Part shown: in pieces, positions 17,495 to 25,947 of the stretch
How positions within the stretch are numbered: position 1 is the first letter of the stretch
How the letters are laid out: every line of letters starts with the position of its first letter
NCBI GenBank assembly: GCA_016715905.1
Contig: JADJXI010000003.1
Location: 62,001-126,000 of the forward strand
DNA length: 64,000 nt
Reading direction: 5' to 3'
Source of the DNA: Sphingobacteriaceae bacterium
GTDB taxonomy: Bacteria; Bacteroidota; Bacteroidia; B-17B0; Aurantibacillaceae
Made by a program: the position numbers and the translations under genes
The notes under the pieces: model-generated
The model's input: only the letters and a program-made list of their open reading frames with translations
What the model was told of the DNA's origin: nothing
Database searches by the model: none

Positions 17495-18685
17495 ATGTAC
17501 GGTACATTAAAAGATCAATTGCAAAATACACTTAAGGAAATTGATGAGAATGGTTTGTTTAAGCGTGAACGGGTAATCACATCTCCGCAAGGGGCTTCAG
17601 TTACAGTAAACGGCAAAGAAGTAATAATTTTTTGCGCGAATAATTATTTAGGACTCTCTTCTCATCCTAAAGTGATTGAAGGGGCTAAAAAGGCATTAGA
17701 TACTCATGGTTATGGTATGAGTAGTGTTCGTTTTATTTGCGGTACGCAGGATATTCATAAAACTTTAGAAAAAAAGATTGCCGATTTTTTAGGACAAGAA
17801 GAAACCATTTTGTATGCAGCAGCTTTTGATGCTAATGGTGGAGTATTTGAACCTTTGTTTGATGAACAAGATGCGATTATTAGTGATGAATTAAATCACG
17901 CTTCTATTATCGATGGGGTTCGTTTATGCAAAGCACAACGCTATCGTTACAAAAATTGCGATATGGCCGATTTAGAAGAGCAATTGAAAAAGGCACAAGC
18001 GCAGCGTCACCGAATTATTGTAACAGATGGAGTTTTTAGCATGGATGGATTTGTGGCACCTTTAGATAAAATTTGCGACTTAGCTGATAAATACAAGGCA
18101 TTGGTGATGGTAGATGAAAGCCATGCCAGTGGTTTTATTGGAAAAACCGGAAGAGGAACGGTTGAATTAAAAAATGTACTGAAGCGTGTGGATATTATTA
18201 CCGGAACTTTAGGTAAAGCATTGGGTGGAGCAATGGGTGGATTTACGACCGGACATAAAGAGATTATCGAAATTCTTCGGCAGCGTTCTCGTCCTTATTT
18301 ATTTTCAAATTCATTGGCGCCAAGTATTGTTGGCGCATCTATTGCGGTATTTGATATGTTAAGTTCTACAACTGAGTTGAGAGATAAATTAGAATACAAT
18401 GTCAATTATTTTAAAGCAGGAATGAAAAAAATTGGTTTGGAGATCCGTGAAGGAGACTCAGCCATCGTTCCGGTCATGCTATACGATGCAAAACTTTCGC
18501 AGCAATTTGCTAATAAATTATTAGATGAAGGAATTTATGTGATTGGATTTTTCTATCCTGTTGTACCTAAAGATAAAGCCCGTATACGTGTGCAACTAAG
18601 TGCAGCTCACACACAAGTGCATTTGGATAAAGCAATTACCGCGTTTGAGAAAGTGGGGAAAGAGCTGGGCGTCATCATAAAGTAA
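17495..18685 (+). CDS. kbl: glycine C-acetyltransferase (2-amino-3-ketobutyrate CoA ligase)
   Basis: 396 residues, standard length. It is an alpha-oxoamine synthase: FCANNYLGLSSHP, the DELNHASIIDG motif, MVDESHASG (D207 of the PLP site, H210), and GTLGKALGG with the PLP lysine K241. The opening TLKDQLQNTL and the NGLFKRERVI segment are characteristic of Kbl rather than of 8-amino-7-oxononanoate synthase. It splits 2-amino-3-ketobutyrate into glycine and acetyl-CoA in threonine degradation. No threonine dehydrogenase gene is adjacent. The next gene starts only four bases downstream but has distinct codon use. Confidence 0.93.
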   Translation: MYGTLKDQLQNTLKEIDENGLFKRERVITSPQGASVTVNGKEVIIFCANNYLGLSSHPKVIEGAKKALDTHGYGMSSVRFICGTQDIHKTLEKKIADFLGQEETILYAAAFDANGGVFEPLFDEQDAIISDELNHASIIDGVRLCKAQRYRYKNCDMADLEEQLKKAQAQRHRIIVTDGVFSMDGFVAPLDKICDLADKYKALVMVDESHASGFIGKTGRGTVELKNVLKRVDIITGTLGKALGGAMGGFTTGHKEIIEILRQRSRPYLFSNSLAPSIVGASIAVFDMLSSTTELRDKLEYNVNYFKAGMKKIGLEIREGDSAIVPVMLYDAKLSQQFANKLLDEGIYVIGFFYPVVPKDKARIRVQLSAAHTQVHLDKAITAFEKVGKELGVIIK

Positions 18686-18689
18686 AAAT

Positions 18690-20381
18690 ATGAATTCAGT
18701 AAAGCGCCAAGTTTATTTTTGCATCATGGCGTTTTCTTCTATGTATGGTTTAACACAAACCAAATCGATCGATAGCCTAAAGCTCCTTCTGAATAAAGTG
18801 CAGCAAACAACGTCTCGGCTGGATTTAATGAAGGAGATCGGAACACAATTAGTAGAGAATGGCTTTTACAACGATGGATTAAATTGGTATTTTAATGCAT
18901 TGAAGCTTGCTGAGGCCAGAAGAGATACAACATCAATGGCTGCGTTGTGCAATAACATTGCTGTTATCTATACAGAGACAGATCAAAACAAAAGGAGTTA
19001 CCCATTTGCTGAGAAAGCAGTACAATATGCCCTAAGAAGAAATGACGACAAACTAAAGGCGAACGCATATAACACACTTGGTAATGTTTATTATGCAGAC
19101 TACCAGGACTCTATTGCACTAGGGCATTTCAATAGTTCTTTAGAATATAGGATCAGATCTGCAGATACAGCAGCAATAGGTACAGCTCTTAAAAATCTAG
19201 CAGGTGTATACAATGAATTTGGAGATCATAGAAAGGCATTGCAATTAACGCATATGGCCCGAGTCTTTCGATTAATAAAGGGGAATGCAGATCAAAAAAT
19301 GTCTTTATTCGTTACACTTTCTGATCTACAATTTGGGATTAAACAGTATGATTCAGCATTTTATTATTTGAGTAAAGCGAGTGAGTATTTGAGAGCTTCA
19401 AAGAATTTATATGAGCTAAAGAGTTACTATAATTCAAGCATTCAGGTCCATCGTCAAAGAAATGATCTTGAAAAGGTAATCAGTGATATGAATTCTGTAT
19501 TGCGAATAAAGGATAGTATTCTTGATCAAGAAAGTCAAAAGAATATGTCTGAACTCCAAACCAGGTATGAAACAGAGAAAAAAGATAGTCAGCTGAAGAT
19601 TCAAAAATTGGAGTTAGAAACAAAAGAGCAAGAGGCCTTATATTCAAAAATTCTTTTCGTCGGAATTGTAACAATTATTCTTTTGCTCTTTTCTTTCTTC
19701 TTTATTCGATTCAAAAGCAGGCAAAAATTAAAGGATGAAGTAAATCGAATTGAAAAGGAAAATGTAAAAAAAAGAGTTGAGCTGGAAACTAAGGAGAAAG
19801 AACGCAATCGTATATCAGCAGAATTACACGATAATGTTGGTTCATCTGTAAGCTTTATTAGTTCGAAGATTGATTGGCTGATTAAGAATTACTCTTTTAA
19901 TAAGTTAGAGAAAGAAGAACTTATGTTTTTGAAGGACTCCTCTCAGGATGTGATGAATAGGTTGAGAGAGACGCTTTGGACCTTGAATAATAAAAACATC
20001 AGCAATGTCGATCTTTGTGATAAATTAAAAGTGTATTTGAGAAAGTATATTTTGTGTACACTCAAAATCACAGATTCCATAAGCTCAGAATATATTCTTG
20101 CCAATGAGGATGTTTTGGCAATTTACAGATGCGCACAGGAAATAGCCAACAATATCAATAAGCATAGTAAGGCACAGTCTGTTCGAATTGATTTCTATTC
20201 AGACGAAAAAACAAAACTAAAGATATCATTCCATGATGATGGGGTAGGATTTGAAGAGGAGAAAAAAGAAGATAACTATGGCTTGAGAAACATTCGAAAT
20301 AGATTGAAGCATATTGGAGCGAAATTGGAAATCAATTCTGTAAAAGGGAGTGGCACTTCAGTAACAATCATTTATATTTAG
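18690..20381 (+). CDS. TPR-containing NarL-type sensor histidine kinase
   Basis: 563 residues: signal-like N-terminus (ending GLTQT), TPR repeats from about 35 to 270, a coiled coil, one membrane helix near 313-333, then a second coiled coil, a HisKA_3 phosphoacceptor with H380 in AELHDNVGSS and a HATPase domain (CAQEIANNINKH as N-box, DDGVGFE, YGLRNIRNRL and KGSGTSVTI). The N-terminal TPRs face the periplasm in this topology. It is followed by a LuxR-type response regulator 48 bases downstream, its obvious partner. Codon use (many AGG, AGA, GAG, AAG, TTG) differs from neighbouring genes. Confidence 0.9.
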   Translation: MNSVKRQVYFCIMAFSSMYGLTQTKSIDSLKLLLNKVQQTTSRLDLMKEIGTQLVENGFYNDGLNWYFNALKLAEARRDTTSMAALCNNIAVIYTETDQNKRSYPFAEKAVQYALRRNDDKLKANAYNTLGNVYYADYQDSIALGHFNSSLEYRIRSADTAAIGTALKNLAGVYNEFGDHRKALQLTHMARVFRLIKGNADQKMSLFVTLSDLQFGIKQYDSAFYYLSKASEYLRASKNLYELKSYYNSSIQVHRQRNDLEKVISDMNSVLRIKDSILDQESQKNMSELQTRYETEKKDSQLKIQKLELETKEQEALYSKILFVGIVTIILLLFSFFFIRFKSRQKLKDEVNRIEKENVKKRVELETKEKERNRISAELHDNVGSSVSFISSKIDWLIKNYSFNKLEKEELMFLKDSSQDVMNRLRETLWTLNNKNISNVDLCDKLKVYLRKYILCTLKITDSISSEYILANEDVLAIYRCAQEIANNINKHSKAQSVRIDFYSDEKTKLKISFHDDGVGFEEEKKEDNYGLRNIRNRLKHIGAKLEINSVKGSGTSVTIIYI

Positions 20382-20429
20382 TTCAAATGCACTATTCCTA
20401 GAAGGTAAATTGATAAGTTTATTTGTAGA

Positions 20430-21086
20430 ATGATAAAGATCGCAATAGTTGATGATAAAAGGTTAAATCGTATGGATAGGGCCAGGGAGTTGGAGTACAA
20501 TGGCGAGATCAAAGTTGTTTTCACCTCTCAAAATGGTGCTGAATTTCTAGAGAGGATGAAAGAGACCCCGGCGTCCTCTCATCCGGAAATTGTATTAATG
20601 GATATTGATATGCCTGAAAAAAACGGAATTGATACGGTTAGAGATGCGAAGATTGTATATCCTGACATCGAATTTCTGATGTTGACAGTATTTGATGACG
20701 ATGAAAAGATATTTGAAGCAGTCAAGGCGGGTGCTTCCGGTTATTTGCTGAAGGATGAGAGCTCTGACACGATTATTAATTTCATTAAGCAAGTGAAGGA
20801 ATTTAGAACAGTTCCTATGAGTCCTGCTATAGCCAGAAAAGCATTAAAGCTTCTAACTCAAACGGAAATGATAATCATGGCCAATGCTCCGAAATCGGAT
20901 CTGACAGAACGGGAGTTATTAGTGCTTAAAGGTCTTGTAGATGGATATGATCACAAAGAGATCGCTGAAAGATTATTTGTTAGCCCGCATACCGTCAGAA
21001 ATCAGATCTCAAGTATTTATAAAAAACTTCATGTGAATGGTAAAGTTGATGCAGTAAAGGTAGCGCTTAAGAATAATCTGATCTAA
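20430..21086 (+). CDS. LuxR/NarL-family response regulator
   Basis: 218 residues. The receiver domain (1-125) has the acidic pair DD at 8-9, the phospho-acceptor D58 in VLMDIDMP, and the LLKD lysine motif. A C-terminal LuxR helix-turn-helix runs from about 150 (LTERELLVLKGLVDGYDHKEIAERLFVS, split by key residues TERE, KEIA and HTVRNQ). It is the cognate partner of the kinase just upstream. Targets are unknown, though the exported-protein genes immediately downstream are candidates. Its codon use matches that of the kinase, with AGG and GAG prominent. Confidence 0.92.
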   Translation: MIKIAIVDDKRLNRMDRARELEYNGEIKVVFTSQNGAEFLERMKETPASSHPEIVLMDIDMPEKNGIDTVRDAKIVYPDIEFLMLTVFDDDEKIFEAVKAGASGYLLKDESSDTIINFIKQVKEFRTVPMSPAIARKALKLLTQTEMIIMANAPKSDLTERELLVLKGLVDGYDHKEIAERLFVSPHTVRNQISSIYKKLHVNGKVDAVKVALKNNLI

Positions 21087-21118
21087 ATAGAAATATATCG
21101 GATCAACGTTTCAATTGG

Positions 21119-21138
21119 AAGCCGGAAAAATCCGGCTT
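21119..21138 (+). terminator. intrinsic terminator of the kinase/regulator operon
   Basis: AAGCCGGA (21119-21126), AAAA loop, TCCGGCTT (21131-21138), then TTTGCTTTTT. It ends the two-component operon before the exported proteins. Confidence 0.85.
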
Positions 21139-21239
21139 TTTGCTTTTTATCATATATCAAACAGTAAATTAGTGCATTTGTACTATTCTTGGCCACTAAC
21201 AAAACCCTGAAATTTGCTCTATAAACCAAATCCTTTATT

Positions 21240-22172
21240 ATGAAAAGAATTTTTATTTATTTGTCTTCCATGGTTAGCTTAACATTGTTGGCTCAACCTA
21301 CCACGCACAGCGTTATGCCTGCAATTGGAACAGTATATAGTTTTAATACTGTTACCGGTGCTATCACTCATGCAGCTGGGGGTAGCGGACAGTTCTGGAA
21401 TTTCAACCCAATTGCGAATTCTGTTACCTTAACTTATTCCATCATACCTTTATCTGCCACTACAGCTTCCGATCAGTCTACTTTTCCTGCGGCAAATTAC
21501 TTCAGGTTAAAGTCATTGGGTTCGATGACGGTTGGTATAGACTTTTTGCACATACAGAATGATCGATTGATCGAATTAGGTGAAAGAGGATCAGGAGGAA
21601 ATTACAACATGAAGCCGGTGCCTTATACTACTTATACTTTCGGGATGAATGTAGGAAGCACCCACGTTTCTACGTATACGACAGGTGTCGGAACAACAAC
21701 ACGTACAGTTAAATGCGATGGCACAGGCACATTAACAACTCCTTATGGCACTTTTAATAATGCAATTCGACTTAAAACTTACAACATTGGTGACGCTGAT
21801 ACGCTTTTCTCTTATTACGATTCGCAACCCGAAATGCGTTTGCATCTGCATTATGTTAGAAAGGGCGACAATTCAATAGCAAATAAATTTGTGTACAATT
21901 ACAACTATGCACCAAGTGGAATAAATGAAACAATCAATAAAGAATTGTTGTTCAATGTTTACCCGAATCCAACTAATGGCATTATCAAATTTAAGGGGCA
22001 AGATCTAAATACGATTAAGAATATAACTATTTATAATTCTACTTTACAGAAATGCATGGAAATAGAAATGCAAGGCGAAAATCTTTCATTGGAATCATTA
22101 CAAAATGGTTTGTACTTCATAGAAGTGAAATCTAGTGCATCATCAAGTTTGATGAAGGTGATTAAAAATTAA
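21240..22172 (+). CDS. exported type A sorting-domain protein
   Basis: 310 residues with a signal peptide (ending TLLAQP), a Gly/Ser/Thr-rich beta-structured body and a type A sorting domain near the C-terminus (LFNVYPNPTNG, ITIYNSTLQKC, LQNGLYFIEVK and a terminal MKVIKN). The body has no enzyme motif; its pattern of short hydrophobic strands is shared with the protein at 8425-9429. It is the first of three exported-protein genes following the kinase/regulator pair and may be under its control, but a terminator separates them. Secretion through the type IX system is likely. Confidence 0.8.
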   Translation: MKRIFIYLSSMVSLTLLAQPTTHSVMPAIGTVYSFNTVTGAITHAAGGSGQFWNFNPIANSVTLTYSIIPLSATTASDQSTFPAANYFRLKSLGSMTVGIDFLHIQNDRLIELGERGSGGNYNMKPVPYTTYTFGMNVGSTHVSTYTTGVGTTTRTVKCDGTGTLTTPYGTFNNAIRLKTYNIGDADTLFSYYDSQPEMRLHLHYVRKGDNSIANKFVYNYNYAPSGINETINKELLFNVYPNPTNGIIKFKGQDLNTIKNITIYNSTLQKCMEIEMQGENLSLESLQNGLYFIEVKSSASSSLMKVIKN

Positions 22173-22189
22173 TTATTATCAATATTATT

Positions 22190-23326
22190 ATGAAAAACCT
22201 CATTCTGCCTCTTCTTTTTATACCCTTCTCGCTGAGCATTGCGCAAAATGCAACAGTTGTAAAGAATGGTATGATTTTAACTATGAGCCATAAAGATTTT
22301 GGGCTATCTCATGTTCCGGAAATAACTAATAAAACAAAAACTGCTGAAAGAGAAAAACTAGTTGATGAATTTAATGAAAAAGCCCTTTCAGGTCAGATGA
22401 AATTCTTCAGTAAAGATCCGGTTACAATTGAGATAGCTAATGAAAAAAGTTCAGACAAAGGAACTTCATTCATAACCTACTATCGTCAGCCTGTAGTTGG
22501 AGGTAGTGGGTGCCGAAGCGTTAACAAATTTGATGGCGCTCTGTTTTTCACAAAAGACACCACCTATTGGGCTGTGCACACAGAGCCGATGATGATTCAA
22601 GGAATAACGAAAGATTACAAAGTGGATACGACAGCGATTCTTACTTTTCCGATTTTGCGTTATCCTTCAAAAATTAAAATAGGAGATGTACTTCCTATTT
22701 CAATGATGCATTATATGGTTACTCCTCAAAAGTCATTCAGTCAAGTAATGGCAGCTGTGGTAACAGGAAAAAAGACAACAAAATCTATTGAAAATGTGGA
22801 GGTTCAAAAATTTGGAATAGGTAACAGCAATTATGGTTTTGAACAACGCCTTGGAATTGTTACTCGTTACGAAAATGTTTATGAATATGTACCGGTTGAA
22901 CTTGAAACAAATATTGAAATGGGACTTAGCCGGATTTTTAATGTTGGTGCAGCAGTTACAGCCACAGAAAATATTTCAATCAGCGGAAAAACATATCTGG
23001 CTTACATTATACGTAGTGAAGAGTGGAATGGAGACTTGAATGTGAAAATGGACGCGAAAGCGTATACTGATAAAAAATCTGAAGTAAGCAATACGGTAGC
23101 TTCTAAGGCTGAACAGCTAGCCTTAAGGCGCCAATTGAAAGCTGCTAAAAAGGTTGAAAAGGCAATGAATAAAGGTGCTGACAATAAAAATGAAGAGGGC
23201 TACACCGTGATGTATGAAGATCGTTGGTATGTGCCTGAACTAGGTCTTGAAGTGAAAAAGATTCGTTACAATAAATATGGAATCATTGAATATATCCTCG
23301 AACCCCTTTCAATAACTTATAAATAG
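22190..23326 (+). CDS. exported protein of unknown function
   Basis: 378 residues with a signal peptide (about 1-19, ending LSIAQ). The mature protein is mixed alpha/beta with a Lys/Ala-rich helical segment near residues 280-330 that could be a coiled coil, and a Cys at GSGCRSVNKF. There is no type IX sorting domain, so it should stay in the periplasm or outer membrane. I recognise no family. It starts 17 bases after the sorting-domain gene and is followed after 8 bases by the ankyrin gene, so the three genes form an operon. Confidence 0.6.
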   Translation: MKNLILPLLFIPFSLSIAQNATVVKNGMILTMSHKDFGLSHVPEITNKTKTAEREKLVDEFNEKALSGQMKFFSKDPVTIEIANEKSSDKGTSFITYYRQPVVGGSGCRSVNKFDGALFFTKDTTYWAVHTEPMMIQGITKDYKVDTTAILTFPILRYPSKIKIGDVLPISMMHYMVTPQKSFSQVMAAVVTGKKTTKSIENVEVQKFGIGNSNYGFEQRLGIVTRYENVYEYVPVELETNIEMGLSRIFNVGAAVTATENISISGKTYLAYIIRSEEWNGDLNVKMDAKAYTDKKSEVSNTVASKAEQLALRRQLKAAKKVEKAMNKGADNKNEEGYTVMYEDRWYVPELGLEVKKIRYNKYGIIEYILEPLSITYK

Positions 23327-23334
23327 TACAAGCC

Positions 23335-23892
23335 ATGAAAAAAATGAAACAATTTTTTATTGCATTTATCCTCATAACAGGATTTGCTTTAGCTCAGGAT
23401 CCTCAAAGAAAACTAATGGAATCCATTTGTTCTGGTAATATTGAGGCTGTTGAATACTGGATTAGTCAAGGTGCTAATATTAATAAAAAGTACGATGGCC
23501 CATATTCCATAAATGGTATTGAAACTCAAACAACTAAATATAATGAGTGGCCTGTGCACGCTGCTTTAGGTGCATTGAATGCTGATATGGTTATCTTTTT
23601 ATTAGATAAAGGGGCCGATCCAGATAAAGAGAACGGTTTCGGATCTTCTCTCATACAAGTCTTGGCAACAAAGAGCCATCATTTTGTTGCAGCTAATAAT
23701 TTGTGTGAAGGTCAAGAACATAATCGCGACATTAAAATGGCAAAGAAAATGATAGAGAAGAAGGCAGATTTAAATGGCAAAGCATTCGGAAAACGAACTT
23801 TGCAAATTGCACGCGAATATGATAAATACCGACCAACAGAGGCACAAGGAGCCTTATTTAGTTTTCTTAAATCAAATGGTGCGAAAGAATAA
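23335..23892 (+). CDS. exported ankyrin-repeat protein
   Basis: 185 residues with a signal peptide (about 1-21, ending GFALAQD). At least two ankyrin repeats are visible: MESICSGNIEAVEYWISQGANINKKY, given here by key residues GNIEAVEYWI and GANIN, and a second with WPVHAALGALNADMV and GADPDKENG. A third helical pair follows (KMAKKMIEKKADLNG). Ankyrins mediate protein-protein binding. It is the last gene of a three-gene run after the kinase/regulator operon and is followed by a terminator. Its partner is not known; the exported protein just upstream is a reasonable guess. Confidence 0.75.
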   Translation: MKKMKQFFIAFILITGFALAQDPQRKLMESICSGNIEAVEYWISQGANINKKYDGPYSINGIETQTTKYNEWPVHAALGALNADMVIFLLDKGADPDKENGFGSSLIQVLATKSHHFVAANNLCEGQEHNRDIKMAKKMIEKKADLNGKAFGKRTLQIAREYDKYRPTEAQGALFSFLKSNGAKE

Positions 23893-23898
23893 TAATGG

Positions 23899-23923
23899 AA
23901 AGCCCTGTTACAAACGGGGCTTT
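23899..23923 (+). terminator. intrinsic terminator after the ankyrin gene
   Basis: AAAGCCCTGTT (23899-23909) pairs with AACGGGGCTTT (23913-23923; one G-T wobble) and is followed by TTTTATTTT. It ends the plus-strand run, just before the convergent S4 gene. Confidence 0.8.
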
Positions 23924-23945
23924 TTTATTTTAAAAATTTAAGTGA

Positions 23946-24322
23946 TTATACTCCCCACCCAAAATCATCCAAATCCCTTCGCTCTTTTTTGGTGGGACGA
24001 CCACTTCCTTTTTCGCGAATAATTTTGGTTTGAAAAAAAACGGAAGGCAATTTTGAATTTTTTTCGGGCTTTGGTGAATGATCAATATAAAATTGTAGCG
24101 CGGTTTCATAATTTCCCCGCTTATCAATTAAGCCGCTCACTTCAACAATTTTTTATGATCACCAATGCTTATGGAATAACGTTCACCAATTTTTACCAAA
24201 TGAGAAGTTTTAATTTTGGAATCGTTTAATTTTACTTTTCCGCCTTTGATTGCTTCGGAAGCCAATGTACGTGTTTTAAACATACGTATTGCCCACAAAT
24301 ACGTGTCGACCCGAACTTCCAT
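23946..24322 (-). pseudogene. S4-domain RNA-binding protein (Hsp15/HslR-like), frameshifted
   Basis: Two frames together make one S4 protein. Frame 1 (24322 to 24137, 61 residues) holds the S4 fold: MEVRVDTYLWAIRMFKTRTL, ASEAIKGGKVKLN and IGDHKK. Frame 2 (24140 to 23946) holds the C-terminal half ending GSGRPTKKERRDLDDF, typical of Bacteroidota Hsp15-like proteins. They join in a run of six A (T at 24149-24154 on plus); one extra A restores a single 125-residue protein reading HKKIVEVSGLIDKRG. The family binds RNA, in E. coli the stalled 50S subunit with nascent chain. It may be a real frameshift, a homopolymer error, or coupled genes sharing a GTGA overlap. Its start shares one base (TAATG) with the upstream gene's stop. 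Confidence 0.75.
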
Positions 24323-24918
24323 TAACGATTAACAATAAATTTAGAAGAATAAATAACATAGCCGTCGGTTAACCACAATACATACATATCGTTTACCAAA
24401 TCAAAAATATTCAAAGCTGCATAATCAAGCTGGGTAATTAAATCAATTTCTTTAACAGGTTTGCCTGATTGATTATAAATATAACCCACCAAACGAGTAT
24501 TATTGGCGTTAGATACTTTTATATTGAGTAAATCGTAAAAATTATAAACGGGATTGGGATATAAAAGCAGGTTGTACTGCGGAGAGGTGGAAACAAAAAT
24601 GCGCTGTGGAGGAGATGTTTCCACACCGTTCAATTCAATTTTATAAAAATTGACTGCATTTAAAGCCGGAGAATAATGATCGTATGAATGATTGGTTGCC
24701 TTACTTATCTCCCCACAAATACCGGCGTAATTATATATCGGATAATAGTTTAAAGAATCTATACTGTGCAACACATTATACCCCACACATTGACTGCCGG
24801 CACTCACCGTAAAACGAACACTTACAATGGTATTGGTTAAGGATAAATTAAAATTCTGTATCCGTTGTGCATGTATAGTTTGCACCAAAAAAATAAATAT
24901 GATTAAAATTCTTTTCAT
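24322..24918 (-). CDS. short exported protein with a likely type A sorting domain
   Basis: 198 residues from ATG 24918, which overlaps the TGA of the upstream gene (ATGA at 24915-24918) and starts a signal peptide ending TIHAQ. The first half is a fibronectin-like or beta-sandwich stretch (VSVRFTVSAGSQCVGYNV); the second half has LLLYPNPVYNF and ends with SKFIVNR, fitting a type A sorting domain. So it is probably type IX exported. Its stop shares one base with the S4 gene's start. It may work with the 322-residue protein encoded just upstream. Confidence 0.7.
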   Translation of the reverse strand: MKRILIIFIFLVQTIHAQRIQNFNLSLTNTIVSVRFTVSAGSQCVGYNVLHSIDSLNYYPIYNYAGICGEISKATNHSYDHYSPALNAVNFYKIELNGVETSPPQRIFVSTSPQYNLLLYPNPVYNFYDLLNIKVSNANNTRLVGYIYNQSGKPVKEIDLITQLDYAALNIFDLVNDMYVLWLTDGYVIYSSKFIVNR

Positions 24919-25883
24919 TCCGGAATTAACCAACTGTAACTGTGCGTACCGTTGTAGTATAAATTTACAACATATGTCCCTTTTTTCAAACCCAGCCCTT
25001 TTAAATCAATAAACAAGCTATTGTTACCTTCTTTAATTTTTCTCTTTTTAACAATAGTATGTTCTTTTTCAGAGTGTAAGGGATTAGTAATTCCGGCGCT
25101 TAACAAACCGGCCTTGGGGGCTTGAAAGCGAATAGTTATGCTGTCTTTACAATTAAAAGTTTTGTTTAAAATGATTTGTTTAATTGCGTACTGAACTTTT
25201 AATCTTAAAAGAAGGGAATCTGAGATGAGGTAATTGTATTTATTTTTTCTGATTATATTTTTTTCATGTACTTGTAAAAAGGGAATATTATTTGTAGTGA
25301 GTTGTAAATCTATTTTTTTTATTTTTTTTTGAAAAGCTTTTTGATTAAGGCGAACAGATTCAAATTTTAGTCCCCCGTTATTACTTTCGGCATACATTAA
25401 ATCGAATTGATTATTGGAAATTGAAGCTGTAGCGTCTAAATAAGTCAATACTAATTTACCACTTCCGGGTTCAATTTTCATAAGCGGAAGAGTTTGCGTT
25501 TTATGATTCACGGCATAAGTAATCAAAACAGGTTCCGTCCAGTTTATTCCTTCATCATCGCTAAAGCATAAAAAAATATCCTCATTATCTTTTCCGTTTT
25601 TCAAATCACTCCAATACACATATATTCTGCCTTTAAATGAATTAGAAAAAGTATCGCATAAAATTTGAGGCTCACAAACTATTTGTGTCTTACTGGCATA
25701 AACCACACTTTCTCTATAAACAGAACATGGATTTATTAATTCAGCTTTAAAATATATTCCGTTTTTATTTTTATAGGTGGAGTATAATTTACCGGAGTAA
25801 CCTATAAAATGAACTGATTTAGGAACATTTTGCGCAATCAGAAAAAAGGGTAATAATAGAATTGTTAAAGCACTAATTTTCAT
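24915..25883 (-). CDS. exported sialidase-fold-like (Asp-box) protein
   Basis: 322 residues with a signal peptide ending FLIAQN. It has one clear Asp-box (SDDEGINWTEP near residue 109) and a second weaker one (SNNGGLKFES), which are features of beta-propeller BNR proteins. It is too short to be a full six-bladed sialidase and no catalytic Arg triad is evident, so a structural or binding role is more likely. The last 60 residues form a beta-rich domain ending SYSWLIPE. It is the first gene of the operon with the sorting-domain protein and the S4 gene. Confidence 0.55.
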   Translation of the reverse strand: MKISALTILLLPFFLIAQNVPKSVHFIGYSGKLYSTYKNKNGIYFKAELINPCSVYRESVVYASKTQIVCEPQILCDTFSNSFKGRIYVYWSDLKNGKDNEDIFLCFSDDEGINWTEPVLITYAVNHKTQTLPLMKIEPGSGKLVLTYLDATASISNNQFDLMYAESNNGGLKFESVRLNQKAFQKKIKKIDLQLTTNNIPFLQVHEKNIIRKNKYNYLISDSLLLRLKVQYAIKQIILNKTFNCKDSITIRFQAPKAGLLSAGITNPLHSEKEHTIVKKRKIKEGNNSLFIDLKGLGLKKGTYVVNLYYNGTHSYSWLIPE

Positions 25884-25947
25884 TGTTATAAAGTTACAAA
25901 AAGGAATGTCTCGGTATGCTTAAAAAAACTATCTTTAAAGCTTAATT

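Noticed and set aside
23930..24127. Third-frame ORF over the S4 gene 3' half
   Set aside because: The Hsp15-like GRPTKKERRD ending is in the 23946-24140 frame, so this one is a shadow.
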